Assembly: GCA_947365245.1 (NCBI GenBank)
Contig: CANAWG010000015.1
Span: 16,708-80,707 of the forward strand
DNA: 64,000 bases
DNA from: an uncultured Oscillibacter sp.
Lineage (GTDB): Bacteria; Bacillota; Clostridia; Oscillospirales; Oscillospiraceae
Direction of reading: 5' to 3'
In this document: positions 32,288-41,581 of the stretch, one piece after another
Layout of the letters: each line of letters starts with the position of its first letter
Position numbering within the stretch: position 1 is the stretch's first letter
Translations under genes and position numbers: made by a program
Notes under the pieces: model-generated
What the model saw: only the letters and a program-made list of their open reading frames with translations
What the model was told of the DNA's origin: nothing
The model's database searches: none

Positions 32288-34942
32288 TTACGGCCGCATG
32301 GCCTTGGCGGACTCCTCCAGCTTGGCGATGAGCTCCTTGAACTTGGCGGCCTTTTCCCGCTCCACGTTCACCACCGCCTCCGGGGCCCGGGAGACGAACT
32401 TCTCGTTGGAGAGCTTCTGCTCCACGATCCGCAGGCCGTTTTGGGCCTTTTCGATCTCCCGCTCGATCCGCGCCAGCTCCTCGGCCGTGTCCACCAGCTC
32501 GCTGAGGGGCAGGTAGGCCGTGGCGTTATGGGTGACCACCGTCACCTGTCCGGCGGTGTCGGCGGGAGCCGCCTGGGCGAAGGTCACCCGGGAGGCGTAA
32601 GCCAGCCGCTGGATGAAGTGCAGACCCTGGGCGTAGATCTCCGGCACGGCGGTGACCAGCAGAATCTCCGCCTTCTTGGCTGGCGGCACGTTCATCTCCG
32701 CCCGCCGGGCCCGGATGGCCTTGATAGTGTCCATCACGGCCTCCATGGCGGTCTCCTCCGCCGGGAAGCGCAGCTCCTCACGGTACTCCGGCCACCGGGA
32801 GGTCATCAGGAACTTCTCTCCGCCATCGGAGCCCGCCTGCGGGGGCAGGGCCTGGAAGATCTCCTCGGTGATAAAGGGCATAAAGGGGTGCAGCAGCTTC
32901 AAAAGCTCCACCAGCACATAGCACAGGACGTTCTGGGCCGTCAGGCTGGCAGCGCGGTCCTCCCCGTTCAGCCGGGTCTTGGTGAACTCAATATACCAGT
33001 CGCAGTAGGTGTCCCACAGGAAGTCGTAGACCTTGGCAGAGGCCACGCCGATCTCGTAGCTGTCCAGGTTCTCCGTGACCTCTCTCACCAGGGTATTCAG
33101 CTTGGAGAGAACCCACTTGTCCTCCGGAGCCAATTTGTCCGCCTCCGGCAGGGCGTAGCTCTCCAGCTCCAAATTCATCATCACGAAGCGGCTGGCGTTC
33201 CAGATCTTGTTGGCGAAGTTCCGCATGGCCTCGCACTTCTCGGTGTAGAAGCGCATGTCGTTGCCGGGGCTGTTGCCGGTGATGAGGTTGAACCGGAGGG
33301 CGTCCGCGCCGTACTTCTCCGCCACCTCCAGGGGGTCGATGCCATTGCCCAGGGACTTGGACATCTTCCGGCCCTTGTCGTCCCGCACCAGGCCGTGGAT
33401 CAGCACCGTGTGGAAGGGGATCTTCTTCATCTGCTCACAGCCGGAGAAGATCATCCGGGAGACCCAGAAGAAGATGATGTCGTAGCCAGTGACCATGACG
33501 GAGGTGGGATAGAAGTACTCCAGGTCCGCCGTCTTTTCCGGCCAGCCCAGGGTGGAGAAAGGCCACAGGGCGGAGGAGAACCAAGTGTCCAGCACGTCGG
33601 GATCCCGGGTCAGATGCGTGCTGCCGCACTTTTCACACTTGGCGGGGTCCTCCCGGGAGACATTGATGTGGCCGCACTCGTCGCAGTACCAGGCGGGGAT
33701 CTGGTGGCCCCACCACAGCTGGCGGGAGATGCACCAGTCGTGGACGTTCTCCATCCAGTTGGTGTAAATCTTGGAGAAGCGGTCGGGGACAAATTTGACC
33801 TCCCCCTCCCGGACCACCCGGAGGGCCTCCTTGGCCAGGGGCTCCATCTTCACAAACCACTGGGCGGAGATCAGGGGCTCCACGTCGTTGTGGCAGCGGT
33901 AGCAGGTGCCCACGTTGTGGCTGTAGGGCTCGGTCTTGACCAGGTACCCCTGCTCCTCCAGGTCCTTGACAATGGCCTTGCGGCACTCGTAGCGGTCCAT
34001 CCCGTTATAGGGCCCGCCGTTTTCGTTGATTCTGCCGTCGTCGCCGATGCAGCGGATAATCTCAAGGCCATGGCGCTGGCCCACCTCGAAGTCGTTGGGG
34101 TCGTGGGCGGGGGTCATCTTCACCGCGCCGGTGCCGAAGCCGATCTCGCAGTACTCGTCCCCCACGATGGGAATCTCCCGGTTCATGATGGGCAGGATGC
34201 ACTTCTTGCCGATCAGGTGCTTGAACCGCTCGTCGGCCGGGTTCACGGCAACGCCCGTGTCGCCCATCATGGTCTCCGGGCGGGTGGTGGCCACGACGAG
34301 GTCGCCGGAGCCGTCGGCCAGGGGGTAGCGGATGTGCCACAGGTGGCCGGGCTTGTCCTGGTACTCCACCTCCGCGTCGGAGAGGGCGGTGACGCAGTGG
34401 GGGCACCAGTTGATGATGCGGCTGCCCTTGTAGATGAGGCCCTTGTCGTAGAGCTCGCAGAAAGTCTCCCGGACGGCCTTGGAGCAGCCCTCGTCCATGG
34501 TGAAGCGGGAGCGGGACCAGTCGCAGGAGACGCCCATCTTCTTTTGCTGCTGGACGATGCGCCCGCCGTACTCCTCTTTCCATTTCCAGACCCGCTGGAG
34601 GAACTTCTCCCGGCCCAGGTCGTAGCGGGTCAGGCCCTCCTTGGTCCGCAGCTCCTCCTCCACCTTGATCTGGGTGGCGATGCCGGCGTGGTCCACGCCG
34701 GGAACCCAGAGGGCGGCGTAGCCCTGCATCCGCTTGAAGCGGGTGAGGATGTCCTGGAGGGTGCAGTCCATGGCGTGGCCCATGTGGAGCTGGCCCGTGA
34801 CGTTGGGGGGCGGCATGACGATGGAGAAAGGCTTCTTCTCGGGGTCCGGGTCGCCCTTGAAGCAGTTCCCTTTCTCCCACATCTCGTAGATACGCCCCTC
34901 CACCTGCTGGGGCTCGTACACCTTGGGCAGTTCTTTTCTCAT
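32288..34942 (-). CDS. valS: Valyl-tRNA synthetase
   Basis: This 884-residue class I synthetase has the HIGH-type motif PPPNVTGQLHMGHAMD, the KMSKS motif (KMSKSLGNGIDPLE, about residue 524), the editing domain sequence TTRPETMMGDTGVAVNPAD, and a C-terminal coiled-coil arm (ELARIEREIEKAQNGLRIVEQKL). It charges tRNA-Val. The T-box with a GTC specifier lies upstream but is separated from valS by one small gene, so valS is probably transcribed from that leader. A TCTATCGATAGA palindrome (34,986-34,997) lies in the 108-base gap. Confidence 0.97.
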   Translation of the reverse strand: MRKELPKVYEPQQVEGRIYEMWEKGNCFKGDPDPEKKPFSIVMPPPNVTGQLHMGHAMDCTLQDILTRFKRMQGYAALWVPGVDHAGIATQIKVEEELRTKEGLTRYDLGREKFLQRVWKWKEEYGGRIVQQQKKMGVSCDWSRSRFTMDEGCSKAVRETFCELYDKGLIYKGSRIINWCPHCVTALSDAEVEYQDKPGHLWHIRYPLADGSGDLVVATTRPETMMGDTGVAVNPADERFKHLIGKKCILPIMNREIPIVGDEYCEIGFGTGAVKMTPAHDPNDFEVGQRHGLEIIRCIGDDGRINENGGPYNGMDRYECRKAIVKDLEEQGYLVKTEPYSHNVGTCYRCHNDVEPLISAQWFVKMEPLAKEALRVVREGEVKFVPDRFSKIYTNWMENVHDWCISRQLWWGHQIPAWYCDECGHINVSREDPAKCEKCGSTHLTRDPDVLDTWFSSALWPFSTLGWPEKTADLEYFYPTSVMVTGYDIIFFWVSRMIFSGCEQMKKIPFHTVLIHGLVRDDKGRKMSKSLGNGIDPLEVAEKYGADALRFNLITGNSPGNDMRFYTEKCEAMRNFANKIWNASRFVMMNLELESYALPEADKLAPEDKWVLSKLNTLVREVTENLDSYEIGVASAKVYDFLWDTYCDWYIEFTKTRLNGEDRAASLTAQNVLCYVLVELLKLLHPFMPFITEEIFQALPPQAGSDGGEKFLMTSRWPEYREELRFPAEETAMEAVMDTIKAIRARRAEMNVPPAKKAEILLVTAVPEIYAQGLHFIQRLAYASRVTFAQAAPADTAGQVTVVTHNATAYLPLSELVDTAEELARIEREIEKAQNGLRIVEQKLSNEKFVSRAPEAVVNVEREKAAKFKELIAKLEESAKAMRP

Positions 34943-35050
34943 GTTGATTCTCCTTTATTTGATCAATGATTCTTATGGAAGTTGTCTATCGATAGAAGAT
35001 CATAGCCGGGTGAGGGTGAACACATCGGTCCGCCCATACAGTCCCATCGC

Positions 35051-35611
35051 CTATTTTATCCTCTCTACAATCCATCCTGTTTCTCTTTCCAGGAAGCTTC
35101 GGAAGTCCTCCGGCGTTCCCCCGGCAAAGCCACGCTTCGGCAGGAGCAGGGGCGGACGGTCCGCAAAAAAGAGATAAAACCGTTTCGCGTCCTCCCAGAC
35201 GCTGATGATGGACGAATAGCCCAGGCGGACCTTCCCGGAGACGTTCCAAAATGCAAAGCATCCGTCCCCAAAGAACGCCGCCCGAACAGGGTCAGAAAGG
35301 GGAATCTCCTCCTTGGGCAGGTAATCCGTCTCCCTGGCGGGGGAGCGCCTCCGCACCGAAAAGGTAACAACGCCGCAGACAAGCATAATTACGGCACAGG
35401 GCAAATACCACACACTCATCCCACCGCTGCCAATGGCATACAAGGCCAACAGGCCCATCGCCGTACATATAAAACGGCTCAGTTGATCTCCAAGCCAGCC
35501 CAGCTTATCCCTCCGGCGCTTCCTGCGGGCCTCCCGCATACGCCGGTCTCTCAGCCGTTGATACGCGGCCCGGTCCTCCTCCGTCAGGGTTTCCCGCACT
35601 AAGAAAACCAT
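35051..35611 (-). CDS. Small membrane protein between the T-box and valS (YcxB-like C-terminal pattern)
   Basis: This 186-residue protein has a highly basic N-terminus (RLRDRRMREARRKRRRDKLGW), two hydrophobic segments (AMGLLALYAIGSGGMSVW and YLPCAVIMLVCGVVTF), and a soluble C-terminal part. The last part (YSSIISVWEDAKRFYLFFADRPPLLLPKRGF...FRSFLERETG) resembles the YcxB-like domain. No function is known. It is the first gene after the T-box, with a run of 11 G residues (minus strand) just upstream of its start codon. Confidence 0.7.
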   Translation of the reverse strand: MVFLVRETLTEEDRAAYQRLRDRRMREARRKRRRDKLGWLGDQLSRFICTAMGLLALYAIGSGGMSVWYLPCAVIMLVCGVVTFSVRRRSPARETDYLPKEEIPLSDPVRAAFFGDGCFAFWNVSGKVRLGYSSIISVWEDAKRFYLFFADRPPLLLPKRGFAGGTPEDFRSFLERETGWIVERIK

Positions 35612-35641
35612 CCTGTCCCCCCCCCCCGAAAAAAAGAAAAA

Positions 35642-35895
35642 CGCCCTGAGCCTTTCGGCTCAGGGCGAACAGATCTGTCCGCGGTACCACCTGAATTCGC
35701 GCTTTTCAAAAGCGCGCCCTCACGGGCGCTCTCACGCCCTCTCCCGGTAACGGGGGACACCGCCGCGGCCTACTGCTTTTTCAGCCGCGATGCTCCGGGA
35801 CGACTTCTCCGGCGGCCTCCCGGGAGCTTGCACCATCCGCTCCCTCTCTGCGCGTCCGCCTGCCGGGTACTGCTTCCCATCCTCGCAGTTTCACA
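35642..35895 (-). promoter_or_regulatory. T-box riboswitch, valine specifier (GUC)
   Basis: On the minus strand the leader has the stem I distal elements AGAGAGGGAGCGGATGGTGCAAG, a specifier loop GAAGTCGTCCCGGAG with GTC at 35802-35804, and the T-box sequence AGGTGGTACCGCG (35680-35692). It ends in a terminator, CGCCCTGAGCC/GGCTCAGGGCG (35642-35652 and 35657-35667), followed by TTTTTCTTTTTTT. GTC is a valine codon, which agrees with valS downstream. Uncharged tRNA-Val should favour antitermination. Confidence 0.92.
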
Positions 35896-35903
35896 CTTGC
35901 GCC

Positions 35904-35932
35904 AGTATAATATATCCGGCCCGAAATGTCAA
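35904..35932 (-). promoter_or_regulatory. Promoter of the T-box-valS transcript
   Basis: TTGACA (35927-35932), 17 bases, TATACT (35904-35909) on the minus strand. Confidence 0.88.
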
Positions 35933-35954
35933 GTGCTCCATCTCCCGCCGCCGC

Positions 35955-36875
35955 TCACGCCTCCGGCTGCGCCGCGCTCTTTCGCTCCGGCAGCTGGGCC
36001 AGCACCACGGCCGCCAGCATCAGCACACAGCCCAGGTACTCTTTCCCGCTCATCTGGTTTCCAAACGCCACGGCCCCCGCGATGGTGGCGAACACCGACT
36101 CCAGACTCAGCAGCAGCGACACCACCGTGGGGTTGGAGCCCTTCTGGGCCACGATCTGCAGAGTATAGGCCACGCCGCTGGAGAACACGCCCACGAACAA
36201 AATGGGCCCGGCGCAGAGGCGGACGGCCTCCCAGGTGGGGCTCTCCGTCACCAGCATCCCCACGGCGGACAGCGCCGCCGCCACCAGAAACTGGACGCAG
36301 GACATCTCCACGCCGTCCACCTTCTGGGTGAAGTGGTCGATAACCAGGATGTGGCCCGCGAAGCAGAACGCGCACAGCAGGATGTAGAAATCACCGGCGG
36401 CGATGGTGAACTCCTCGGTGATGCACAGGCAGTAGAGGCCCGCCACCGCCAGCACGATGCCCAGCCAGATGCTCCTGGGGGCTTTCTTTTTGAGGAACAG
36501 GCCCAAAATGGGCACAATGACGATGTACAGCGCCGTGATAAAGCCCGCCTTGCCGGGAGTGGTGCTCTCGATGCCCTTTTGCTGGAGGTTGGCGGCCACC
36601 GTCAGCGCCACGCCGCAGCACGCGCCGCCCAGGAGCAGCTCTTTGCGGTAGGCGGGGGTGGATTTCTCCGCCTCCTCCCTGCCGGCCTTGCGCCGCGCCG
36701 CCCGCAGCACCACGCACACCACCAGCAAAAAGAGAAACGCCACCGCCGAGCGGGCCGCGTTGAACGTGAAAGGCCCCACGAAGTCCGCCCCCACGCTCTG
36801 AAACACGAACGCCGTACCCCAGATCAGCGCCGCCAGCACGGGCAGCACGTTCTGCCGAATCCAATTTGTCCTCAT
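35955..36875 (-). CDS. EamA/DMT-family transporter
   Basis: This 306-residue protein has ten hydrophobic segments in two EamA repeats. The first begins NVLPVLAALIWGTAFVFQSVGADFVGPFTFNAARS and the second VDGVEMSCVQFLVAAALSAVGM, with the family ending VVSLLLSLESVFATIAGAVAFGNQMSGKEYLGCVLMLAAVVLAQL. DMT transporters move amino acids, nucleosides or drugs; no substrate can be named. Its 3' end lies just beyond the T-box promoter. Confidence 0.9.
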   Translation of the reverse strand: MRTNWIRQNVLPVLAALIWGTAFVFQSVGADFVGPFTFNAARSAVAFLFLLVVCVVLRAARRKAGREEAEKSTPAYRKELLLGGACCGVALTVAANLQQKGIESTTPGKAGFITALYIVIVPILGLFLKKKAPRSIWLGIVLAVAGLYCLCITEEFTIAAGDFYILLCAFCFAGHILVIDHFTQKVDGVEMSCVQFLVAAALSAVGMLVTESPTWEAVRLCAGPILFVGVFSSGVAYTLQIVAQKGSNPTVVSLLLSLESVFATIAGAVAFGNQMSGKEYLGCVLMLAAVVLAQLPERKSAAQPEA

Positions 36876-37054
36876 ATATCTTGTCTCATCTTCCTTCCTG
36901 TGATATACTGTTGAGAAAACTCCGGAACGGCCGCCCTCCGCCCCTTGGGGAACGCGGGCGGAGGCCCATCCGGAAAATCCTCAGGTATCGTATCATAAAG
37001 GCGGAAAATTGGCAAGCCCATGCGCGCAGGATTTCCGCCGGAGAGGAGGCCGCC

Positions 37055-37645
37055 GTGGAATTTCGGGCGCTGCGCGAACCGGAGATTCGGGACTGGTACA
37101 CCCAGGAGTTCATCAAAACTTTCCCCCCCAACGAGCAAAAGCCGCTGGAGCTGATTCTGGCGCTGGCGGACGCGGGCCGCTATACCCTTATGGGATTGTA
37201 CGACGGCGACGACCTGCTGGGCTACGCCTCCCTCCAGACCCACCCGGACCACCCCGCCTACGTCCTGCTGGACTATCTGGGCGTCACCGCCGCGCGGCGA
37301 AACGGCGGCCTGGGAGCGCGGATCCTCTCCCTCTTGGAGGAGCGGTTCCAGGACAATGTCCATGTGATCGTGGAGGCGGAGAGCCCCGTCCCCGGCGGAG
37401 ACGAGGCGGAAAGCCGCCTGCGCACCCGCCGCATCGGCTTCTACGAGCGCTGCGGCTGCCGCCGGGTCTACGAGATGGGCGCCTGCGGCATCCGCTGCCA
37501 GGCCCTGACCCTGGGGGAGCCGGGAGACCTGGCGCCCCTGATGGCGGCCCATCGGGCCATCTACGGCCCCGGCCGCCCGGATATCACCATCCCCCTGGGG
37601 CGGTCGGACACCCCCCGCCCCGCCTGCTGGGGCAGAGACACGTGA
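37055..37645 (+). CDS. GNAT-family N-acetyltransferase
   Basis: A GTG start at 37055 follows GGAGAGGAGG and gives a 196-residue protein beginning (M)EFRALREPEIRDWYTQEFIKTFPPNEQKPL. The longer track version has no ribosome site. The GNAT core is visible as LLGYASLQTHPDHPAYVLLDYLGVTAARRNGGLGARILSLL, with a degenerate acetyl-CoA loop RRNGGLGARI, and IGFYERCGCRRVYEMG. The substrate is unknown. It is followed by HAD and pentapeptide genes in a small operon. Confidence 0.85.
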   Translation: MEFRALREPEIRDWYTQEFIKTFPPNEQKPLELILALADAGRYTLMGLYDGDDLLGYASLQTHPDHPAYVLLDYLGVTAARRNGGLGARILSLLEERFQDNVHVIVEAESPVPGGDEAESRLRTRRIGFYERCGCRRVYEMGACGIRCQALTLGEPGDLAPLMAAHRAIYGPGRPDITIPLGRSDTPRPACWGRDT

Positions 37646-37663
37646 GAAAAAGGAGACACGGCC

Positions 37664-38305
37664 ATGCTGCTATTTGACCTGGACGGCACCCTCATCGACT
37701 CCAACCGCGTCTGGAAAGACGTGGACCGGGAGTTTCTGGCCCGGCGGGGTCTGCCCTATACCCGGGCCTACTACGAGGGCGTGGCCCACACCATCTTTCC
37801 CCTGGCAGCCAAGTTCACCAAGGAGTTCTGCCATCTGCCGGAGTCCTGCGAGGAGATCATGGCGGAGTGGATGGTGCTGGCCAAGGACGCCTACGCCCAC
37901 GTGCCGGTGAAGCCCGGCGTCCGGGCCTATCTCAAGCAGTGCAAAGCCGAGGGGCGGCGGATGGCGGTGGTGACCTCCAGCGTGCCGGAGCACTGCCACC
38001 TGGCCCTGGAGAAGCTGGACCTCTCGAAATACTTCGAGCGGATCAACTTCGCCCAGGACTTAGGCATGGACAAGAAGCTGCCGGACGTGTGGCTGGCGGC
38101 GGCGAAGGTCCACGGCGTCCGGCCGGAGGACTGCACCGTGTTCGACGACAGCCTGGCCGCCTGCAAGGGGGCCAGGGCCGCGAAAATGCGGGTGGTGGGC
38201 GTGTACGACAGCTTCTTCAACCACGACGAAAAAGAGATGCGGGGCTTCTGCGACGTGTATATCACGAGCTTTGAGGAGCTCCTCCTGCCGGAGCGGCGGA
38301 AATGA
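37664..38305 (+). CDS. HAD-superfamily hydrolase
   Basis: This 213-residue protein has the nucleophile motif FDLDGTLIDSN at the N-terminus, the threonine/serine motif VVTSSVP and the DDSLAAC motif preceded by VHGVRPEDCTVF. This is the phosphoglycolate phosphatase/beta-phosphoglucomutase-like subfamily with a helical cap. The phosphorylated substrate is not predictable. Its stop overlaps the next gene (ATGA). Confidence 0.9.
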   Translation: MLLFDLDGTLIDSNRVWKDVDREFLARRGLPYTRAYYEGVAHTIFPLAAKFTKEFCHLPESCEEIMAEWMVLAKDAYAHVPVKPGVRAYLKQCKAEGRRMAVVTSSVPEHCHLALEKLDLSKYFERINFAQDLGMDKKLPDVWLAAAKVHGVRPEDCTVFDDSLAACKGARAAKMRVVGVYDSFFNHDEKEMRGFCDVYITSFEELLLPERRK

Positions 38306-38922
38306 CCGCCGCCGTCTCCCTCCGGCAGGCCCTGGAGGACGCCCGGCAGGGCGGAGAGGTGCTGGAGTTACTGTCTTTCGACCACGCGGACGCCGAATCC
38401 CTGGACTTCTCGGACCTGACTTTCCGGCAGCTCTCCTTTCAAGCCTGCCATTTCACCGGATGCGACCTTGGCGGCGCGGCGTTCTACGACTGCGCCTTTT
38501 CCGGCTGTCAGTTCACATCGTGCCGCTTTCCCGTCAGCTACTGGAAGGCCTGCCGCCTCACCGGCTGCAAGGCCGACGGCGGCGACTTCCGCCGCGGCCG
38601 GTTCAAGGACTGTACCTTTCAGGCGTGCGTCCTCCGCTACGCCAACTTCGCCAATACCGTCTGGGAGCGGTGCACTCTGTCATCGTGCAATCTCACGGAG
38701 TCCTCCCTGTCGGAGTGCAGGCTCTCCAAAACCATTCTCCAATCCGTGGACCTCACCGGCGCGGAGCTGTTCCGCACGCCCCTCAAGGGCATGGACCTCT
38801 CCTCCTGCACCCTGGACCGGGTGTCCCTGTCGGAGACCTGCGCCGAGCTGAGAGGCGCGAAGCTCCACGCCGGCCAGGCCGCCGTAGTGGCCCGGATCCT
38901 GGGAATTGAGATCGTCCCATGA
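38302..38922 (+). CDS. Pentapeptide-repeat protein
   Basis: The 206 residues include runs of A(D/N)LXX-type repeats such as LDFSDLTFRQLSFQACHFTGCDLGGAAFYDCAFSGCQFTSC and ATVWERCTLSSCNLTESSLSECRLSKT. These form a right-handed quadrilateral helix. Cysteines replace many of the usual residues. Some such proteins mimic DNA and protect gyrase (Qnr-like), but that cannot be claimed here. The start overlaps the HAD gene stop, so they are co-translated. Confidence 0.85.
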   Translation: MTAAVSLRQALEDARQGGEVLELLSFDHADAESLDFSDLTFRQLSFQACHFTGCDLGGAAFYDCAFSGCQFTSCRFPVSYWKACRLTGCKADGGDFRRGRFKDCTFQACVLRYANFANTVWERCTLSSCNLTESSLSECRLSKTILQSVDLTGAELFRTPLKGMDLSSCTLDRVSLSETCAELRGAKLHAGQAAVVARILGIEIVP

Positions 38923-38925
38923 AAA

Positions 38926-38952
38926 AAGCGCGCCCCCGTCGGGGGCGCGCTT
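38926..38952. terminator. Bidirectional terminator between the pentapeptide gene and pcrA
   Basis: A 12-bp stem AAGCGCGCCCCC/GGGGGCGCGCTT (38926-38937 and 38941-38952). On the minus strand it is followed by a T-run and so terminates pcrA; the plus-strand T-tract is short. Confidence 0.85.
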
Positions 38953-38959
38953 CCTGTCT

Positions 38960-41440
38960 TTACAGCTTTTTCATGTGGCTTCCGGCGAACTTCAGCATCA
39001 GCCGCTTGGGCTTTTCCGCCCCCTGGAACTGGACGGTGACCATGGCGTCGCCGGACATGGGCTTGACCTCCAGCACCGTCCCCTGGCCGAAGGCGGTGTG
39101 CTCCACCTGATCCCCGGGCTGAAGCTCCAGCATGGGCGCGGAGACGCCGCCCCGGGTTGCCGCCGGGCGCTGGGGCGCGGCCTTGGCCGCCGTCTCCCGG
39201 TAGGAGCGGACCGCGCCGCCGGCCGTTCTGCCGCCGTAGCCGCCGTAATTGGACGCGCCGCCGTAGGAGACCGTCCCGCCGTCCCAGCCGCCGCCGGAGG
39301 GCCGCTCCTCTTCGCCGCCGAAGCGGGGTTCGGGCTTTCCCTCCCAGCGCATATTCTCCTCCGGGATTTCGTCCAGAAACCGGGAGGAGCGATTGCTGCT
39401 GGTGCGGCCGTACAGCATCCGCTGGCGGGCGTTGGTCATGGTCAGGTGCTCCTTGGCCCGGGTCATGGCCACGTAGCAGAGCCGCCGCTCCTCCTCCAGC
39501 TCCTCCTGGTCGTACTGGGCGGAGCTGCCGGGGAAGATCCCCTCCTCCATGCCCACCACGTAGACCAGGGGGAACTCCAGTCCCTTGGCGGAGTGGATCG
39601 TCATCATGGTGACGCAGTCGTCCCCGCCCTCCAGGGAGTCCAGGTCCGTGTACAGGGCGATCTCGTTCAAAAAGCCGGAGAGGGTGGCGTCCTCCGGGTC
39701 CCGCTCTAAAAAGCCCAGGATGTTGGATTTCAGCTCCTCCACGTTCTCAATGCGGCCCCGGCTCTCCACGTCGTTCTTCTCCTCCAGGGCCTTAACATAG
39801 CCGCTTTGGTCGCACACGGCGTCGTAGAACTCCGGCAGGGCCAGCTCCGCCCCCTGGCGGCGGAGACCGTCGATGAGGTCGGCGAATTTTAAGAGCTTGG
39901 CCTTAGCGGCTTTCAGCTCCGGGAAGAGGTCCGCGTTGCGGATGATCTCGTACAGCGAGGCCCCCTGGGCCGCCGCCAGGTCCGCCACCTTGTCCATGGT
40001 GGTGGCGCCGATGCCCCGGGCGGGGCTGTTGACGATCCGCCGCAGCCGCAGGTCGTCCAGGGGGTTGTTCAAAACGCACAGGTACGCCAGCATGTCCTTG
40101 ACCTCCGCCCGGTCAAAGAACTTCATGCCCCCCACCACCTTGTAGGGCACGCCGTTGCGGCGCATGGCGTACTCCAGGGCGTTGGACTGGGCGTTCATGC
40201 GGTAGAGCACCGCGGCGTCCCGGAACCTCCGCCCCCGGTTCACCGCCATCATGATGTCCCCCACCACGAAGTTGGCCTCGTCGCTCTCGCTGAAGGTGGT
40301 CTTGACGGAGACGGTCTCGCCGCTGCCGTTGTCCGTCCACAGCGTCTTGCCCTTGCGGCCCTGGTTGTTGCGGATGACGGCGTTGGCGGCGTCCAGAATG
40401 TTCTGGGTGGAGCGGTAATTCTGCTCCAGGCGGATCACCCGGGCGTTCTTGTACTGCTTTTCAAAGCTGAGGATGTTCTCGATGTTAGCCCCCCGGAAGC
40501 GGTAGATGGACTGGTCGTCGTCGCCCACCACGCAGAGGTTTTTCCGTCCCCCCGCCAGGAGGCTGGTCAAGAGGTACTGGAGGTGGTTGGTGTCCTGGTA
40601 CTCGTCCACCAGCACGTAGCGGAACTTGTTCTGGTAGTATTCCAGCACCTCCCGCTCCTGCCGCAGCAGCGTGACGGTGTGGTAGATGATGTCGTCAAAG
40701 TCCATGGCGTTGGCGGAGCGGAGCCGCTTGGCGTAGGCGTCGTAGACCTTAGCCACCCGGCTGAGCTTCCAGTCCGCCTCGCCGCTGTGCTTGGCGGCGA
40801 AGTCCTCCGGGCTCTCGTACTTGTCCTTGGCGCTGCTGATGATGGTGAGGACGCTCTTGGGGGGGAACGCCTTCTCGTCCAGGTTCAGCTCCTTGATGAT
40901 ATCCCGCAGAACCCGCTTGGAGTCGTCGGTGTCGTAGATGGTAAAGTTCTTGTCAAAGCCGATGCGGTCGGCGTCCCGCCGCAGGATGCGGACGCAGGCG
41001 GAGTGGAACGTGGATGCCCAGACGTCGTTAGCAGCAGGCCCCAGACGGGCCGCCAGGCGGTCTTTCAGCTCCCCCGCCGCCTTGTTGGTGAACGTGATGG
41101 CGATGATCTCCCAGGGGCGGGGCACGTCCACGGCGCACAGGCGGCGGGCCCGGTCGATCTCCAATGCCTCCGGCTGCTCCGGAAAATTCTCCAGAAAGGC
41201 CAGGTCCTCCTCCGCGGCCCACTCCGGCACCTCCTCGCAGTCGCTGCCCCGGCCGTAGGTCAGGAGATTGTAGATCCGCTGGATCAGCACCGTGGTCTTG
41301 CCGCTGCCGGCCCCCGCCAGCAGCAGCAGCGGCCCCTCCGTCGCCATGGCGGCCTGGCGCTGCATGGGGTTCAGCCGCCGCAGGTCCCGGGCGATGACCG
41401 CCCGCCGGGCGGCGATGTAGCGTTCGTTGAAATCAGTCAT
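38960..41440 (-). CDS. pcrA: ATP-dependent DNA helicase PcrA/UvrD
   Basis: This 826-residue superfamily 1A helicase has the Walker A motif GAGSGKTT at residues 43-50, ITFTNKAAGELKDR, LVDEYQDTNHLQ, VVGDDDQSIYRFRGANIENI, EQNYRSTQNIL and LMTIHSAKGLEFP-like MMTIHSAKGLEFPLVYVVG. The C-terminal Tudor-like segment PGDQVEHTAFGQGTVLEVK binds RNA polymerase in other Firmicutes. It unwinds DNA in excision repair and clears conflicts. A linker of Gly/Ser/Tyr-rich repeats (GGWDGGTVSYGGASNYGGYGGR) precedes it. No LexA box was seen upstream. Confidence 0.96.
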   Translation of the reverse strand: MTDFNERYIAARRAVIARDLRRLNPMQRQAAMATEGPLLLLAGAGSGKTTVLIQRIYNLLTYGRGSDCEEVPEWAAEEDLAFLENFPEQPEALEIDRARRLCAVDVPRPWEIIAITFTNKAAGELKDRLAARLGPAANDVWASTFHSACVRILRRDADRIGFDKNFTIYDTDDSKRVLRDIIKELNLDEKAFPPKSVLTIISSAKDKYESPEDFAAKHSGEADWKLSRVAKVYDAYAKRLRSANAMDFDDIIYHTVTLLRQEREVLEYYQNKFRYVLVDEYQDTNHLQYLLTSLLAGGRKNLCVVGDDDQSIYRFRGANIENILSFEKQYKNARVIRLEQNYRSTQNILDAANAVIRNNQGRKGKTLWTDNGSGETVSVKTTFSESDEANFVVGDIMMAVNRGRRFRDAAVLYRMNAQSNALEYAMRRNGVPYKVVGGMKFFDRAEVKDMLAYLCVLNNPLDDLRLRRIVNSPARGIGATTMDKVADLAAAQGASLYEIIRNADLFPELKAAKAKLLKFADLIDGLRRQGAELALPEFYDAVCDQSGYVKALEEKNDVESRGRIENVEELKSNILGFLERDPEDATLSGFLNEIALYTDLDSLEGGDDCVTMMTIHSAKGLEFPLVYVVGMEEGIFPGSSAQYDQEELEEERRLCYVAMTRAKEHLTMTNARQRMLYGRTSSNRSSRFLDEIPEENMRWEGKPEPRFGGEEERPSGGGWDGGTVSYGGASNYGGYGGRTAGGAVRSYRETAAKAAPQRPAATRGGVSAPMLELQPGDQVEHTAFGQGTVLEVKPMSGDAMVTVQFQGAEKPKRLMLKFAGSHMKKL

Positions 41441-41530
41441 ATATTCACCAGTTTCCCTTATATTCTCCTCCCTATTTTAGGACAAAACCCCGCCCAGGTC
41501 AACCGTGGTTTTCCCGGTTGGCGCGGGACA

Positions 41531-41564
41531 AAAGAGGAGCCATCCTCCTGGATGGCTCCTCTTT
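41531..41564. terminator. Bidirectional terminator after etfA
   Basis: A 14-bp stem AAAGAGGAGCCATC/GATGGCTCCTCTTT (41531-41544 and 41551-41564) with T-runs on both strands. It closes the hbd-bcd-etfBA transcript. Confidence 0.9.
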
Positions 41565-41581
41565 TTACCTGAAAAGGGATC

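Noticed and set aside
38302-38922. Qnr-type quinolone resistance protein
   Set aside because: Pentapeptide repeats are present, but the Qnr-specific sequence is not, and cysteines replace many repeat residues.
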